Below, one piece after another: positions 26,142 through 35,250 of a stretch of DNA of 64,000 nucleotides. The notes beneath the pieces were generated by a model. The model saw only the letters and a list, made by a program, of their open reading frames with translations. It made no database searches and was not told where the DNA came from. The DNA comes from Sinorhizobium numidicum (GTDB lineage: Bacteria; Pseudomonadota; Alphaproteobacteria; Rhizobiales; Rhizobiaceae). The position numbers were made by a program, and so were the translations under genes. Location of the stretch: the NCBI RefSeq assembly GCF_029892045.1, contig NZ_CP120368.1:1672001-1736000 (forward strand). Direction: 5' to 3'. Every line of letters starts with the position of its first letter. Within the stretch, counting starts at the first letter, position 1.

Positions 26142-26648
26142 TTATTCAGCCGCCGACCGCCGGGGCAGCACCCAGTTGGGGCGCGGGAAGTGGCAGGTGT
26201 AGCCGCTGGGGTAGCGCTCCAGGTAATCCTGGTGCTCCGGCTCCGCCTGCCAGAAATCGCCCACCGGCTCGACTTCGGTCACGACCTTGCCCGGCCACAG
26301 GCCGGAAGCATCGACGTCTGCGATGGTGTCCTCGGCTATCCGCTTCTGCTCATCGTCGACGTAGTAGATCGCCGACCGGTAGGAGCTGCCGATGTCATTG
26401 CCCTGTCGGTTTCTCGTGGTGGGATCGTGGATCTGGAAGAAAAGCTCCAGAATCCGCCTGTAACTGATCGTCTCGGGATCGAAGATGATCTCGATGCCTT
26501 CGGCGTGGGCACCGTGATTGCGGTAGGTCGCGTTCGGCACATCGCCGCCGGTGTAGCCCACGCGGGTGTCGATGACCCCGGGGAGCTTGCGGATCAAGTC
26601 CTGCATCCCCCAGAAGCAGCCACCAGCCAAAACAGCTCTCTTGGTCAT
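26142..26648 (-). CDS. msrA: Peptide-methionine (S)-S-oxide reductase
   Basis: A 168-residue MsrA that reduces the S-epimer of methionine sulfoxide in proteins. The catalytic motif GGCFWG has Cys11. The family block [26 protein letters not shown] follows and the C-terminus has [10 protein letters not shown]. No signal peptide, so it is cytosolic. The ATG at 26648 directly follows the TGA of msrB, so the two are one operon and would repair both sulfoxide epimers. The resolving cysteine is probably the one in the C-terminal YTCHF. Confidence 0.95.
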   Translation of the reverse strand: MTKRAVLAGGCFWGMQDLIRKLPGVIDTRVGYTGGDVPNATYRNHGAHAEGIEIIFDPETISYRRILELFFQIHDPTTRNRQGNDIGSSYRSAIYYVDDEQKRIAEDTIADVDASGLWPGKVVTEVEPVGDFWQAEPEHQDYLERYPSGYTCHFPRPNWVLPRRSAAE

Positions 26649-27092
26649 TCAGATGTCCTCCACCTGGTTGAGATACGCGCCGTAGCCCACGGCCTCCATT
26701 TCCTCGCGCGGAATGAAACGCAGTGCAGCGGAATTGATGCAGTAACGCAGCCCGCCCCGGTCTTGAGGGCCGTCGGGAAACACATGGCCGAGGTGACTGT
26801 CACCATGCATCGAGCGCACCTCGGTGCGGGTCATACCATAGGAGTCATCCCGCAGTTCCTTGACATTTGCCGATACGATCGGCTTGGTGAAGCTCGGCCA
26901 GCCGCAGCCGGAATCGAACTTGTCGGCCGAGGCGAACAGCGGTTCGCCGGAAACGACGTCGACATAGATCCCCGGTCTCTTGTGGTCATGATACTCCCCC
27001 GTGAAGGGCCGTTCGGTGCCGTTCTGCTGGGTCACCCGATACTGCTCGGGCGTCAGCTTCCTGACCGCTTCATCAGTCTTTGCGTAGGTCAT
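26649..27092 (-). CDS. msrB: Peptide-methionine (R)-S-oxide reductase
   Basis: A 147-residue MsrB reducing the R-epimer of methionine sulfoxide. It has the family motifs CGWPSF near 63-68, HLGHVFPDG near 100-108 and the catalytic Cys118 in [11 protein letters not shown]. The paired CxxC zinc ligands seen in many MsrB proteins are absent, so this is the zinc-free form, with Cys63 the likely resolving cysteine. The ATG at 27092 has GGAG eight bases upstream; an upstream extension of the frame is not supported. First gene of the msrB-msrA operon. Confidence 0.95.
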   Translation of the reverse strand: MTYAKTDEAVRKLTPEQYRVTQQNGTERPFTGEYHDHKRPGIYVDVVSGEPLFASADKFDSGCGWPSFTKPIVSANVKELRDDSYGMTRTEVRSMHGDSHLGHVFPDGPQDRGGLRYCINSAALRFIPREEMEAVGYGAYLNQVEDI

Positions 27093-27206
27093 TGCCCAAT
27101 CTCCATTCTTCGATTTGTTGCCTGAATATGGCGAAGGGCCGCGAGGATTCCCAATATAGGGGATGCATAGATTCAATAGCCGCGCGATTAGGGCGGTTCC
27201 CCCCGC

Positions 27207-28082
27207 TCATGCCCAGCCGTGGCGCGCCGCCAACTGCGCGATCTTACGGATCTCGAGCGGTGTGCCGGAACCGGAGACCGTTACAAACACCAGTTCGCGC
27301 TCCAGGGATATTCCTTCAACTGCGCGGGTCGCTATGCCTTGCACCACGGCGGACCGCTCGGGCATGATGCAGATCGCGCGGCCTTCGGCTACCATCTGCT
27401 GGACCCAGTCCTCGCGCTCGGCACTGAAGCGCGGCTGCATGACCGCATCATGGTCCATCAGGTGCTCGGTGATCTCGGTGTGAAACTCACACGCCAGCCG
27501 GTCGACGTAGGGATAGGCGGCGATCGCCTCGGTGCTGACGACATTTTCGCTCGCCAGCGGATGGTTCTCCGAACAGGCGAGGAGGAATCGCTCGCGAAAC
27601 AGCGGCACGACGTTGAGCTTGGGGTTGGGACGCAGCGCCCGCGGCAGGATACAGGCGTGGTACTTGCCCGAAAGCACCTCGTCCGAACCTTCGCCGGCCA
27701 AGAGCTGATGCATGTTGATCTTAACCGAAGGGAGCTGGCCAAGCGCGTCGTCAAAGAATGCGGCAAATGCAGCGGGACCGATGGTCGGGGCAACAGCGAT
27801 GTCGAGAATACGGCGCCGGCCGAGCACTGTACTCTCGGAATGCTCGCGCACGTTTCGGAGAGCGAGTTCGATCCGCATGAACTCAGCCTGGACGTCGCGG
27901 CCGAGTGCGGTCAGGCGGCTGTCCTTGCCGTCGCGATAGATCAGCGGACTGCCCACTTCTTCCTCGAGACGCTGGATTGCTCGGGTGAGACTAGGCTGCG
28001 AGACACCACTTTGACCCGCGGCTTCGGTGAAGTTCAATGTTTCGGCCAGATTGAAGAAATACCTGACCTGATTGATGTCCAT
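27207..28082 (-). CDS. LysR-family transcriptional regulator
   Basis: A 291-residue LysR regulator. The N-terminal helix-turn-helix (LNFTEAAGQSGVSQPSLTRAIQRLEEEVG) spans about residues 16-45, and the effector domain follows with ISVMP-type late motifs (ICIMPE). It lies about 110 bases upstream of msrB on the same strand, so it could regulate the msr genes, but the target is not shown. I chose ATG 28082 (MDINQVRYF), the usual LysR start; an in-frame ATG nine bases earlier is possible and the ribosome binding site is weak for both. Confidence 0.85.
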   Translation of the reverse strand: MDINQVRYFFNLAETLNFTEAAGQSGVSQPSLTRAIQRLEEEVGSPLIYRDGKDSRLTALGRDVQAEFMRIELALRNVREHSESTVLGRRRILDIAVAPTIGPAAFAAFFDDALGQLPSVKINMHQLLAGEGSDEVLSGKYHACILPRALRPNPKLNVVPLFRERFLLACSENHPLASENVVSTEAIAAYPYVDRLACEFHTEITEHLMDHDAVMQPRFSAEREDWVQQMVAEGRAICIMPERSAVVQGIATRAVEGISLERELVFVTVSGSGTPLEIRKIAQLAARHGWA

Positions 28083-28655
28083 GACGCACATCTCGCTTGG
28101 GTTTGCCGGATGCAATTGCAGTGTCTCATGATACAACCACGCAAGCCAATCGCCTGTTCGCTGTTCAGCCGCCAGCCGGCTGGAGAATCGTTGCCGTTGC
28201 GCCGCTCATCCTCGTCGGCGTCCTTGCGCAGGATGGCAGCCGTCGCTGCAGGACGAGGCCGGTCCCAGGCTTCCTTTGTCTTGCAGTCCCTCCGGTTTAT
28301 CGCGTCCCTTTCTTCGAGTGGCTAATCACACCTCCCGCAGTTATCGCCCTTTCGTCTCGGCTGCAGGAGTGCTGGGAGCACGATGGACCCGTAGACGTCT
28401 AGAGGTTGACCACAGACGGGCCTCTGTAGGAGATCCCGGCCGTCGCCATTGCTTCCAGGTGGTTGTACAGGCCGATCAAGCGGGCAATCTTTTGGGCGGG
28501 CCTAATTGGGTAAACGCCTTGGCGCCGGCCCGCCAGCGGCCGCGAGAAGCGAGACGGCCACCTTCTTGCTCAACGAGGAACACTTGCATTGACACCGCCT
28601 CGGCCCTGTCGTTGGGCAAGCGTACGGCCAACGTGACCTCTCTAGAGGCGGCACG
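28083..28655. other. Intergenic region, no gene recognised
   Basis: About 570 bases. Several frames are open over 100 codons because of high G+C but none has a recognisable domain. The right end leads into the kinase fragment at 28656. Confidence 0.4.
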
Positions 28656-28766
28656 ATGATGGAAGACTTCGTCTCTCGGCTCGCCGGCCTTGCGTCCGGC
28701 GGCCGGCAACTTGTGGCGATTGCGGGGCCGCCAGGCAGCGGCCACCACAGCTGCAGAGCGGGTTAG
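28656..28766 (+). pseudogene. 5' fragment of a P-loop nucleoside/sugar kinase
   Basis: From ATG 28656 the frame reads MMEDFVSRLAGLASGGRQLV and then AIAGPPGSG, exactly how uridine-kinase-like (PanK/FrcK-type) kinases begin up to the Walker A loop. The next codons should be KST but read HHS, and the frame stops at 28764-28766 after 36 residues. The rest of the kinase is missing. No ABC sugar genes, the usual neighbours, are near. Confidence 0.5.
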
Positions 28767-29077
28767 AAATGCGTGTCGCCGACAATCGGCTGAGACGCCA
28801 GATTAAATTCATCCTTCTGGAGCGACCTAGACGACCGTATAGGTCATCCCTTCCTCCTTGGTATCCAATCCGTCCTCCCGATCAATAGTCGGATCGCGGA
28901 CCGTGCTGCTATGGTCAGTGAACATCCTCCCGAGGGGCCGCGCCAAGAATGGTTAGTACATACGGCGCTTCGAGAGGCGGAGCCGCCTGAAAAGACGGAG
29001 TCGGTTACGGCGGATCGAACTCGATAGAAAGCTTCGCAACCGAAGCTGGCCCTATTTACCATCGAGGAAAACGCATC
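28767..29077. other. Intergenic region, nothing recognised
   Basis: About 310 bases without a supported gene on either strand. The end supplies the promoter and ribosome binding region (ATCGAGGAAAACGC) of the small exported protein at 29078. Confidence 0.4.
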
Positions 29078-29398
29078 ATGTGCAAGCCAGCAGCTATTCT
29101 CTTTGCAGCCGTAACCGCTGCTCCAGCGGCGGCACATGATGCTACGCCAACGGCGGCGCACCCAAACGGATGGACATATCCATTTTCGTGCTGCAGCGGA
29201 ATGGATTGCCGCGAAATCCGAGATCAAGCGGTACTCGAAGGCCCTCAAGGCTATGTCATCAAGCTCACTGGGGAGCTCATATCCCCAAGGGATACTCGCA
29301 TCAAGTACAGCCCGGACGGGCAGTTTCACCAATGTACTGTAGCTGGGGAGCCCACAGGTCGCACCATTTGCCTCTTCGTTCCTCCGCGTTCCTTCTGA
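29078..29398 (+). CDS. Small exported protein with a CC...DCR motif
   Basis: A 106-residue protein with a signal peptide at about 1-19 (cleavage after AAA). The mature part is rich in conserved-looking features: HPNGWTYPFSCCSGMDCREI, then GYVIKLTGELI, SPDGQFHQC and RTICLFVPP. The cysteine pattern (CC, DC, QC, IC) suggests disulfides in the periplasm. Similar short secreted proteins of unknown function are common in Rhizobiales. AGGAAAA precedes the ATG. No operon partner is certain; a second small frame follows at 29410. Confidence 0.65.
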   Translation: MCKPAAILFAAVTAAPAAAHDATPTAAHPNGWTYPFSCCSGMDCREIRDQAVLEGPQGYVIKLTGELISPRDTRIKYSPDGQFHQCTVAGEPTGRTICLFVPPRSF

Positions 29399-29409
29399 GG
29401 ATTGTGACC

Positions 29410-29760
29410 ATGACACAGGAACTAAACCGCGTCGAAATCGATCTGGTCCCGTTGAAGCTATTCTCCCGGCGTATTTCGGAAGGCTGGACTATGCTACCAG
29501 GCAATCCGCTCCAGATGCTGCCAGACTTTCAGCCAAGGTCGAATGGTGAATCCGAAGCACATTTGATGACGTTTTCCGTCATGCCACGCGAAACACGCGC
29601 GCCCCTCGGGGGTCTAGCTTTGCACGCCCGGACATCTGCCTTCACCCTGTACGTGACTGGGACGCGGTTCGGACTTTCGTGCTACTCGCTCGGGCTTTTC
29701 CGCCTGGTAGAGGACTTTGAGGAGCTTTGCCTTTCGGAGCGCTCCGTGACTATACATTAA
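29410..29760 (+). CDS. Hypothetical protein, 116 residues
   Basis: The frame begins with ATG 29410, twelve bases after the previous stop, behind GAGGATTGTGACC, a poor but possible ribosome binding site. The translation has normal amino-acid composition and ends in a TAA at 29760, but no domain, signal peptide or membrane segment is recognisable. It could be a genuine small gene co-transcribed with the exported protein, or a chance frame. Confidence 0.3.
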   Translation: MTQELNRVEIDLVPLKLFSRRISEGWTMLPGNPLQMLPDFQPRSNGESEAHLMTFSVMPRETRAPLGGLALHARTSAFTLYVTGTRFGLSCYSLGLFRLVEDFEELCLSERSVTIH

Positions 29761-29859
29761 GGCAAGCGATCGGCGTCCTTCAGAGGGTCTGTCGCCGACT
29801 AGACGAGTAAACCGGCCAGGAAGGGTGCTGACCATAACGGTCCTGCAACTTGTGCGGAC

Positions 29860-30495
29860 TTAAGAGCCTTGCGGCTCTCCTGACGCGACCTTTAGCTTGT
29901 CCGCCATGCGGGCGAGTTCGGGCAAGGACTTAGCGCGCATCTTCTGCATGACCTGGCTGCGGTGAACCTTCACCGTAATTTCGCTCACGCCCAGATCGGC
30001 GGCAATCTGCTTGTTGAGCCGTCCAGTCACGACCAACGCCATCACCTCGCGCTCCCGGGGAGTCAGGCTGTCGAACCTCGCGCGCAACGTCGCCAAGGCC
30101 TTTTCATTCTCAAGCCACACACGGTCGCGCGCCAGACCGACGTGTACGGCGTCTAGCAGATCCTGATCGCGGAACGGTTTTGTCAGGAACTCGATCGCGC
30201 CCTCTTTCATCGCTCGGACAGACATCGGAATGTCGCCATGCCCGGTGATGAAGATGATCGGGAGCTGAATGTTTCCCCGCGATAACTCTCGCTGAAAATC
30301 AAGACCGCTTTGTCCAGGCAGCCGGACGTCCAGCACGAGGCAGGTCGGCCCGTCGGGTCGCCCAGATTTGAGGAAGTCGCTCACAGAAGCGAGAAGTTTC
30401 ACTTCAAAGCCGACGGATCGCAGCAGGCTGCCAAGCGCGTCGCGGATCGCCGGATCATCATCGATGACGATGACGGTTGCTGGCACCTCGGTCAT
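29860..30495 (-). CDS. FixJ-like two-component response regulator
   Basis: A 211-residue response regulator: a receiver domain with phospho-acceptor Asp56 in LVLDVRLPG and Lys in the FLTKPF loop, then a LuxR/FixJ-type helix-turn-helix (LTPREREVMALVVTGRLNKQIAADLGVSEITVKVHR). FixJ-type regulators dimerise on phosphorylation and activate transcription. The ATG at 30495 has GGAG nine bases upstream; the open frame reaches further back without similarity. A receiver-only protein (30989) and a PAS sensor kinase (31451-34597) lie next to it, and the three probably form one signalling module, though they are on both strands. Confidence 0.9.
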   Translation of the reverse strand: MTEVPATVIVIDDDPAIRDALGSLLRSVGFEVKLLASVSDFLKSGRPDGPTCLVLDVRLPGQSGLDFQRELSRGNIQLPIIFITGHGDIPMSVRAMKEGAIEFLTKPFRDQDLLDAVHVGLARDRVWLENEKALATLRARFDSLTPREREVMALVVTGRLNKQIAADLGVSEITVKVHRSQVMQKMRAKSLPELARMADKLKVASGEPQGS

Positions 30496-30988
30496 CGTCA
30501 GTGCTCCCCAAAGGGAACTGGCCCTTGCAGACGAGAGCTGTTTGCACCCGTTAGGGTATCGGGGGGAGCCCGAACGGCAGAGCGCCGACAATGTGTTGAG
30601 AACACTCCGCTCTCTCCTCGGCCAGTGCGAAAACGCAGTTCCTCGCTTATCAGAATGCGCGCTAATTACCTCAGCCACAAGGCCAATTGCGAGGCAATCG
30701 GGTGGCCGCCTGAGCGTTGCGCCTCCCGCGGGCTGCCATCGATCGCATGTCAATGCGCGGCTAAGCAGCGAGGGCACTGGTGGACCAGTACCGACAGACC
30801 CGGCGAAACCAAGAAAATCTGCGAAACCGGGAAGCTCTCGCCTGCTGTGGCACCGCAATTCTCAAACGATCTATACCATCGTATAGCTTCCTCTGGCTTT
30901 GTTGCCCCTAGATGCTGATGTATGTTTAGCCACCGCGCCGTAATACTAGATTTTCTCAAAACGTTCATCGCGAATTTTGGAGGCGGGA
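30496..30988. other. Divergent regulatory gap between two response regulators
   Basis: About 490 bases between the leftward FixJ-like gene and the rightward receiver gene. No coding frame is supported. The promoters of both should be here, but I could not assign boxes or an operator. Confidence 0.4.
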
Positions 30989-31381
30989 GTGCCAACCAAG
31001 AAGCCTCTGATTGCGATCGTTGATGACGACCAATCAATGCGCGAGGCTACCAAGGGCCTCATGAGGTCGCTGGGATTTGATGCCGAGGCCTTTTCCTCTG
31101 CCGATGACTTCTTGAAATTCCCCCATCTCCGCCGCACGGCCTGCTTAGTAACGGACATCCATATGCCGGGAATGAGTGGGCTTGACCTACATCGCCAGCT
31201 CGTCGCGTTGGGGGAGAGCATTCCGACCGTTCTGATCACTGCCTATCCGAATGAGAATCTGCTCGCGCGCGGGTTGGGTACGGACATCGTCGGCTATCTG
31301 GCAAAGCCGTTTGGTGAGCAGGATCTGCTGGATTGCATCCGTTCTGCGCTGGCGCGCGGTACCGACGGCGAAAGTGATTGA
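30989..31381 (+). CDS. Receiver-only response regulator (CheY-like)
   Basis: A 130-residue single receiver domain: acidic pocket DDD at 12-14, phospho-acceptor Asp56 in LVTDIHMPG, Thr/Lys switch positions in ITAYPN and YLAKPF. No output domain. The GTG at 30989 is the start because GGAGG lies five bases upstream; the family similarity begins at the next residues. Receiver-only proteins often act as phosphate sinks or antagonists for a kinase. It converges on the PAS sensor kinase, whose 3' flank also carries a second receiver remnant (31385-31445). Confidence 0.85.
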   Translation: MPTKKPLIAIVDDDQSMREATKGLMRSLGFDAEAFSSADDFLKFPHLRRTACLVTDIHMPGMSGLDLHRQLVALGESIPTVLITAYPNENLLARGLGTDIVGYLAKPFGEQDLLDCIRSALARGTDGESD

Positions 31382-31384
31382 TGA

Positions 31385-31445
31385 CGGCCGCTGATGCCGG
31401 GCATCTGCACGTCTAGGATGGGACAGGAGGTGTCGCCCGGAGCTG
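31385..31445 (-). pseudogene. Receiver-domain remnant behind the sensor kinase
   Basis: In the minus-strand frame just past the kinase stop, about twenty codons read GDTSCPILDVQMPGISG, the phospho-acceptor segment of a receiver domain. The rest is missing. The natural response regulator downstream of the kinase seems to have been replaced or deleted where it now meets the rightward receiver gene. Confidence 0.45.
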
Positions 31446-31450
31446 CCGCC

Positions 31451-34400
31451 TCACACGGCCGGCGTTTGACCGCCATGCTCGCCAGGAGCGCTCCCGTCCT
31501 GGTCTGAAGGCAGGGTGAATTGAAACACAGCTCCGCAAGGCTCGCTCGCCGCGGCCCACAGCCGCCCCCCGTGCGCCTCGATGATCGACCGGCAGATGGC
31601 CAGGCCCATACCCAGACCCTCCGCTTTCGTCGTGTAAAACGCCTCGAACACCCGCTCCACATTCTGCGGCGCCAGCCCCACGCCGGTGTCCTGCACTGCT
31701 ACCAGCACGGCCTCGGATGCGTGGGGTCGGGAGCTGATCAGCAGCTCGCGTGGCCGGTCCTCTACCTTCTTCATGGCCTCTATGCCGTTCATCACCAGGT
31801 TTAGCATCACCTGCTGCAACTGCACCCGGTCGCCTGCAACGCGCGGGAGATCGTGTGCCAGCTCGGTCCGCAGCAGGATCCGATGGCGGCGCACCTCACC
31901 ATCGACGAGGGCTAGCGAGTCTTCGATAAGGCCGTTCAGGTCCACTTGCGCCGTGGCGGTGGCCGTCTTCTTGAGGAGCGCGCGCACCCGGCCGATCACC
32001 TCGCCGGCCCGGTGGCCGTCCCGGACAATGCGCTCCAGCGTTTCCCGCGCTTCGCCGACGTTGGGAGGATGGCTGGCGAGCCAGCGCAGGGCCGCGTTGG
32101 CGTTTGTGACCACGGCCGCCAGCGGCTGGTTAACCTCGTGGGCGATGGACGAGGTCAGCGCCCCCATCGTCGTCACGCGCGTGACATGCGCAAGTTCGGC
32201 CTGTGCCTTCTGCAGCGCCTCCTCGGCCCGCTTGCGGCCTTCGATGTCTACGAGGAAACCATACCATTTTAGGACGGTTCCATGCTCATCCCGCAGCGGC
32301 ACGGCACTTTCTAACCACCAGCGATATTCGCCGTCAGCCGCACGACGGATCCGCACCTCAGCCTCGAACGAGTGGCCTGTTGCCAAGGACGTACGCCACT
32401 TGGACATATATTGCTCAAGGTCCTCAGGGTGAAATCGGGCTTCGGGTTCCCAAGTCCCTCCCGACGTTCCGTCGAGGGACAGGCCTGTGAACTCCTGCCA
32501 GCGCCGGTTGATGAAATCGACACGGCCGTCGGGCAGGGCGGTCCATACCATCGCTGGAACTGTCTCGATGACCTGGCGAAGCTCTTCTTCACTCCGTCGG
32601 GCTGCCTCTTCGGCGCGCTTGCGCTCGGTGATGTCCTCGCACACGATCAGGATGACGGGTCGCCTCCTGATCAGCATCGCCCGCGCCGTCTCGCGGACCC
32701 AGAGCATCGAGCCGTTCTTGCGGATCTTGCGCAGCTCCCAGCTCATGGCGCGGCCGAGATGTTCGAGGCAGGCGGCCGCATGCCTTTGGACGGCGTCTCG
32801 GTCCGCCTCGTAAAAAATGTCCTGTACGGGACGGCCGATCAGTTCGTCGACCGTATAGCCGAGCTGCTCCGCCCCAAAGGGATTCACAGACACGATGGTG
32901 CCGGTCGCGTCCACCATGAAGTACATCGTCGGATTGTTCTCGAATACGGCTCTCCACTGCTCCTCGCTGTCTCGCAGCGCCTCTTCCACGCGCTTGCGCT
33001 CGGTGACGTCCTGGATCGTACCAAACATGCTGCGCGGGCTGCCCGACGTGTCCCTTGTCAGATCGCCCTGACTGTGGACAATGCGCACCTCGCCGTTTGG
33101 CCGCACGATCCGGTACTCCAGGTCGTAACGAGATTCGCCACGCACGGCCTCCGCCGCGGCATTGTTCCAGATCGGCCGATCCTCTGGATGTATCCTCTCA
33201 ATCGCCTCGGCAAGACCGACCACCGTGCCTGGGCGCGGAGTGAGTCCAAAGATGCGATATGTCTCGTCTGACCAGGTAAGACAGTCCGTGCCGAGGTCAC
33301 GTTCCCAGTAGCCGACATGGGCGACGCGTTGAGCTTCTGCGAAGTTGGCCTCGCTTCGACGTAGACCCTCCAACGTCTCCTTGAGACGGGAAGTCATGAG
33401 AGCAAACGCTTGGGCAAGCAGGCCGACTTCATCGGTTCGAGAAACCTTCGGCACGTCTCGCCATTCCCCCTTTGCGATCGCGTGCGCGGCCCGCGTCAGG
33501 GCAGTCAGCGGCCCCAACGTGCGTTCGACCGTCCCTAATCCGAGGACCACGAATGCAGCGACGATGACCGTGCCGATGCCAACAGAGACATAGGCGGCGC
33601 GATACACAGGCCTCAGGAAATCCGAAGCTGGTACCGCCGAGATGATGGTCCACTTAAGTGCTCCGGGTGCAACGCGATCGACCGCCGCATAGATCCTGCC
33701 GCGCTCAGGGTCAATGAAAGAAAATACTCGCGGCCCAGCCGACGAGGCCCCGGCGATGCCTGGGTGCCGACCAAGATAGCGGGCGGTTTCGCGGACAATG
33801 GGATCGGTGGCCTCTGACGCCTGCAGGCGCAGATGCCCGCCATCGGCGCCGACGGTGACGGGTGATACTCCTCCCGACGCGCCAATCAAATGTCCGGTGG
33901 CATCGATGATGAAGGCCCGCCCGTTGTCGCCGATTTCGAGCGTTTGCAAGAATCTCGAAAGCTGAGTCAGGATGAGATCGATCCCGCACACTCCGACGAA
34001 GTTGCCATCCTTGTTGAAGACTGGGGCGGAAAGCGAGACGCCCAGGATCGGCTCGACCAGACCGAGATAGGGCTCGGTCCAGTATCGCTCGCCCGTCTCC
34101 TTCGCCTGCGCGTACCAGATCCTCCGACGTGAATCGAATGCGCCTTCCGACTTCCGCAAACGGCCGACCCTGCCGCCTGGCAAGGCTTCGAATTCGCGCA
34201 CGACGCCGGCGCGAAATTCATCGGTCATCAGAAACACGCCGCTTGGGTCTGCCAATCGCCCGACTGAAACGAGCCCGCCGGCCTCGTTGCCGAAAAACAG
34301 CCAGTCGACACCCGGTTCTTCAGCGAGCAATGCATAGAGCTCGCGTGCGACAGCATGTTGGTTGGCGAGTGGCACGTCGTGACGAACAAGACCGTTGGCC

Positions 34401-34597
34401 AAACGGGATACCGCTTTGTCGGCGCCGTGTACCAAATGACCAACGTCGCGATGCACAGCCTGCGTCGCCTCTCGGATCAGGCGTTCTGACATGATCGAGA
34501 CAATGACGTTTCCCGTCCAAATCCATAAACCGGCTAGGACAAGGCTTAGAACGAGAACGACGCCGGCGACGGGGAAGATTAAGCGGTGCCGTAACAT
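31451..34597 (-). CDS. Membrane sensor histidine kinase with Cache, HAMP and three PAS domains
   Basis: A 1048-residue histidine kinase. An N-terminal membrane helix (about 8-30) and a second one near 350-370 enclose a periplasmic dCache-type sensor. A HAMP linker follows (ALTRAAHAIAKGEW and DEVGLLAQAF). Then three PAS/PAC units occupy about 430-800, each ending in a PAC-like DIT/DVTERKR or VDIEGRKR linker. The phosphoacceptor is His820 in SIAHEVNQPLAAV. The ATPase domain has N (LNLVMNGIEAM), G1 (DTGVGL) and G2 (GLGMGLA) boxes. The HEVNQPLAAV form is typical of FixL/DctB-like kinases. The ligand is unknown. Start is ATG 34597; a TTG three codons earlier is possible. It faces two response regulators. 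Confidence 0.92.
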   Translation of the reverse strand: MLRHRLIFPVAGVVLVLSLVLAGLWIWTGNVIVSIMSERLIREATQAVHRDVGHLVHGADKAVSRLANGLVRHDVPLANQHAVARELYALLAEEPGVDWLFFGNEAGGLVSVGRLADPSGVFLMTDEFRAGVVREFEALPGGRVGRLRKSEGAFDSRRRIWYAQAKETGERYWTEPYLGLVEPILGVSLSAPVFNKDGNFVGVCGIDLILTQLSRFLQTLEIGDNGRAFIIDATGHLIGASGGVSPVTVGADGGHLRLQASEATDPIVRETARYLGRHPGIAGASSAGPRVFSFIDPERGRIYAAVDRVAPGALKWTIISAVPASDFLRPVYRAAYVSVGIGTVIVAAFVVLGLGTVERTLGPLTALTRAAHAIAKGEWRDVPKVSRTDEVGLLAQAFALMTSRLKETLEGLRRSEANFAEAQRVAHVGYWERDLGTDCLTWSDETYRIFGLTPRPGTVVGLAEAIERIHPEDRPIWNNAAAEAVRGESRYDLEYRIVRPNGEVRIVHSQGDLTRDTSGSPRSMFGTIQDVTERKRVEEALRDSEEQWRAVFENNPTMYFMVDATGTIVSVNPFGAEQLGYTVDELIGRPVQDIFYEADRDAVQRHAAACLEHLGRAMSWELRKIRKNGSMLWVRETARAMLIRRRPVILIVCEDITERKRAEEAARRSEEELRQVIETVPAMVWTALPDGRVDFINRRWQEFTGLSLDGTSGGTWEPEARFHPEDLEQYMSKWRTSLATGHSFEAEVRIRRAADGEYRWWLESAVPLRDEHGTVLKWYGFLVDIEGRKRAEEALQKAQAELAHVTRVTTMGALTSSIAHEVNQPLAAVVTNANAALRWLASHPPNVGEARETLERIVRDGHRAGEVIGRVRALLKKTATATAQVDLNGLIEDSLALVDGEVRRHRILLRTELAHDLPRVAGDRVQLQQVMLNLVMNGIEAMKKVEDRPRELLISSRPHASEAVLVAVQDTGVGLAPQNVERVFEAFYTTKAEGLGMGLAICRSIIEAHGGRLWAAASEPCGAVFQFTLPSDQDGSAPGEHGGQTPAV

Positions 34598-34754
34598 GAT
34601 CGCCAAGTTTCCCCCAGATAATCAGATGAATATTCTCTTTCGCTTATATTGCTCCCATGGATCGGCGCCGGCAATCCGCGCCCAGTATCGATGCCGGGTG
34701 GGTGTCCGATCCGTCCGTGGACGCAAGAAGGCTCGCTCAGCACTGACGTCGGCG

Positions 34755-35250
34755 CTATCTCCGGAGTCGAATCTTGAAAGCCGGCCGGGCATCGAAAAAG
34801 TGGCCACGCCTTCGGCGCACCGACTGAACGGCCCCGACCAAGAAAGCGAGGAAACCAATTCGATGCGGATCGCTACAGGCAACGACCAGCACCCGCCCTC
34901 CAGGTTTGACAACCCGCGTCATCTCCCGAATGCCCTTCGGCATGTCGGAAACAGCATGACCCCAAACTGCGATCCGGCCATGTCGAAGCTGTCATCGCCA
35001 AACGCAAGCGCGTGCCCGTCCATCGCGCGGGTGTCTATTTGCAGGCTTTCCCGGCTGGCGCGCTCGCGCAGCAGGCGGAGCATGACGGGCGACTGGTCGA
35101 CCGCGACCACCTCGGCGCCGATCCGCGCTGTCGAGATGCTGAGGGCACCGCTGCCCGATGCAACGTCGAGGAAGCGCGCGCCGGGACAGAGACCTGCCCG
35201 GAGTAGAGCCTCATTACCGAGCCACATCTGCGCAGGGCAGGGACTGAACG
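34755..35250 (-). pseudogene. SAM-dependent methyltransferase gene, frameshifted
   Basis: The minus-strand frame carries motif I (FLDVASGSGAL), VVAVDQSPVMLRLL and FDMAGSQFGVMLFP. It then slips near 34943 to the next frame, which continues DMPKGIREMTRVVKPGGRVLVVA, the conserved post-motif region of Methyltransf_11/25 proteins. A single missing base explains it. The C-terminus also leaves the family after VGAVQSV, and the N-terminus abuts the SnoaL-like stop with no start codon, so it is probably truncated at both ends. Confidence 0.6.

Noticed and set aside
32372..33271. A 299-codon plus-strand frame over the sensor kinase
   Set aside because: Antisense to the PAS region of the kinase and without domain similarity.
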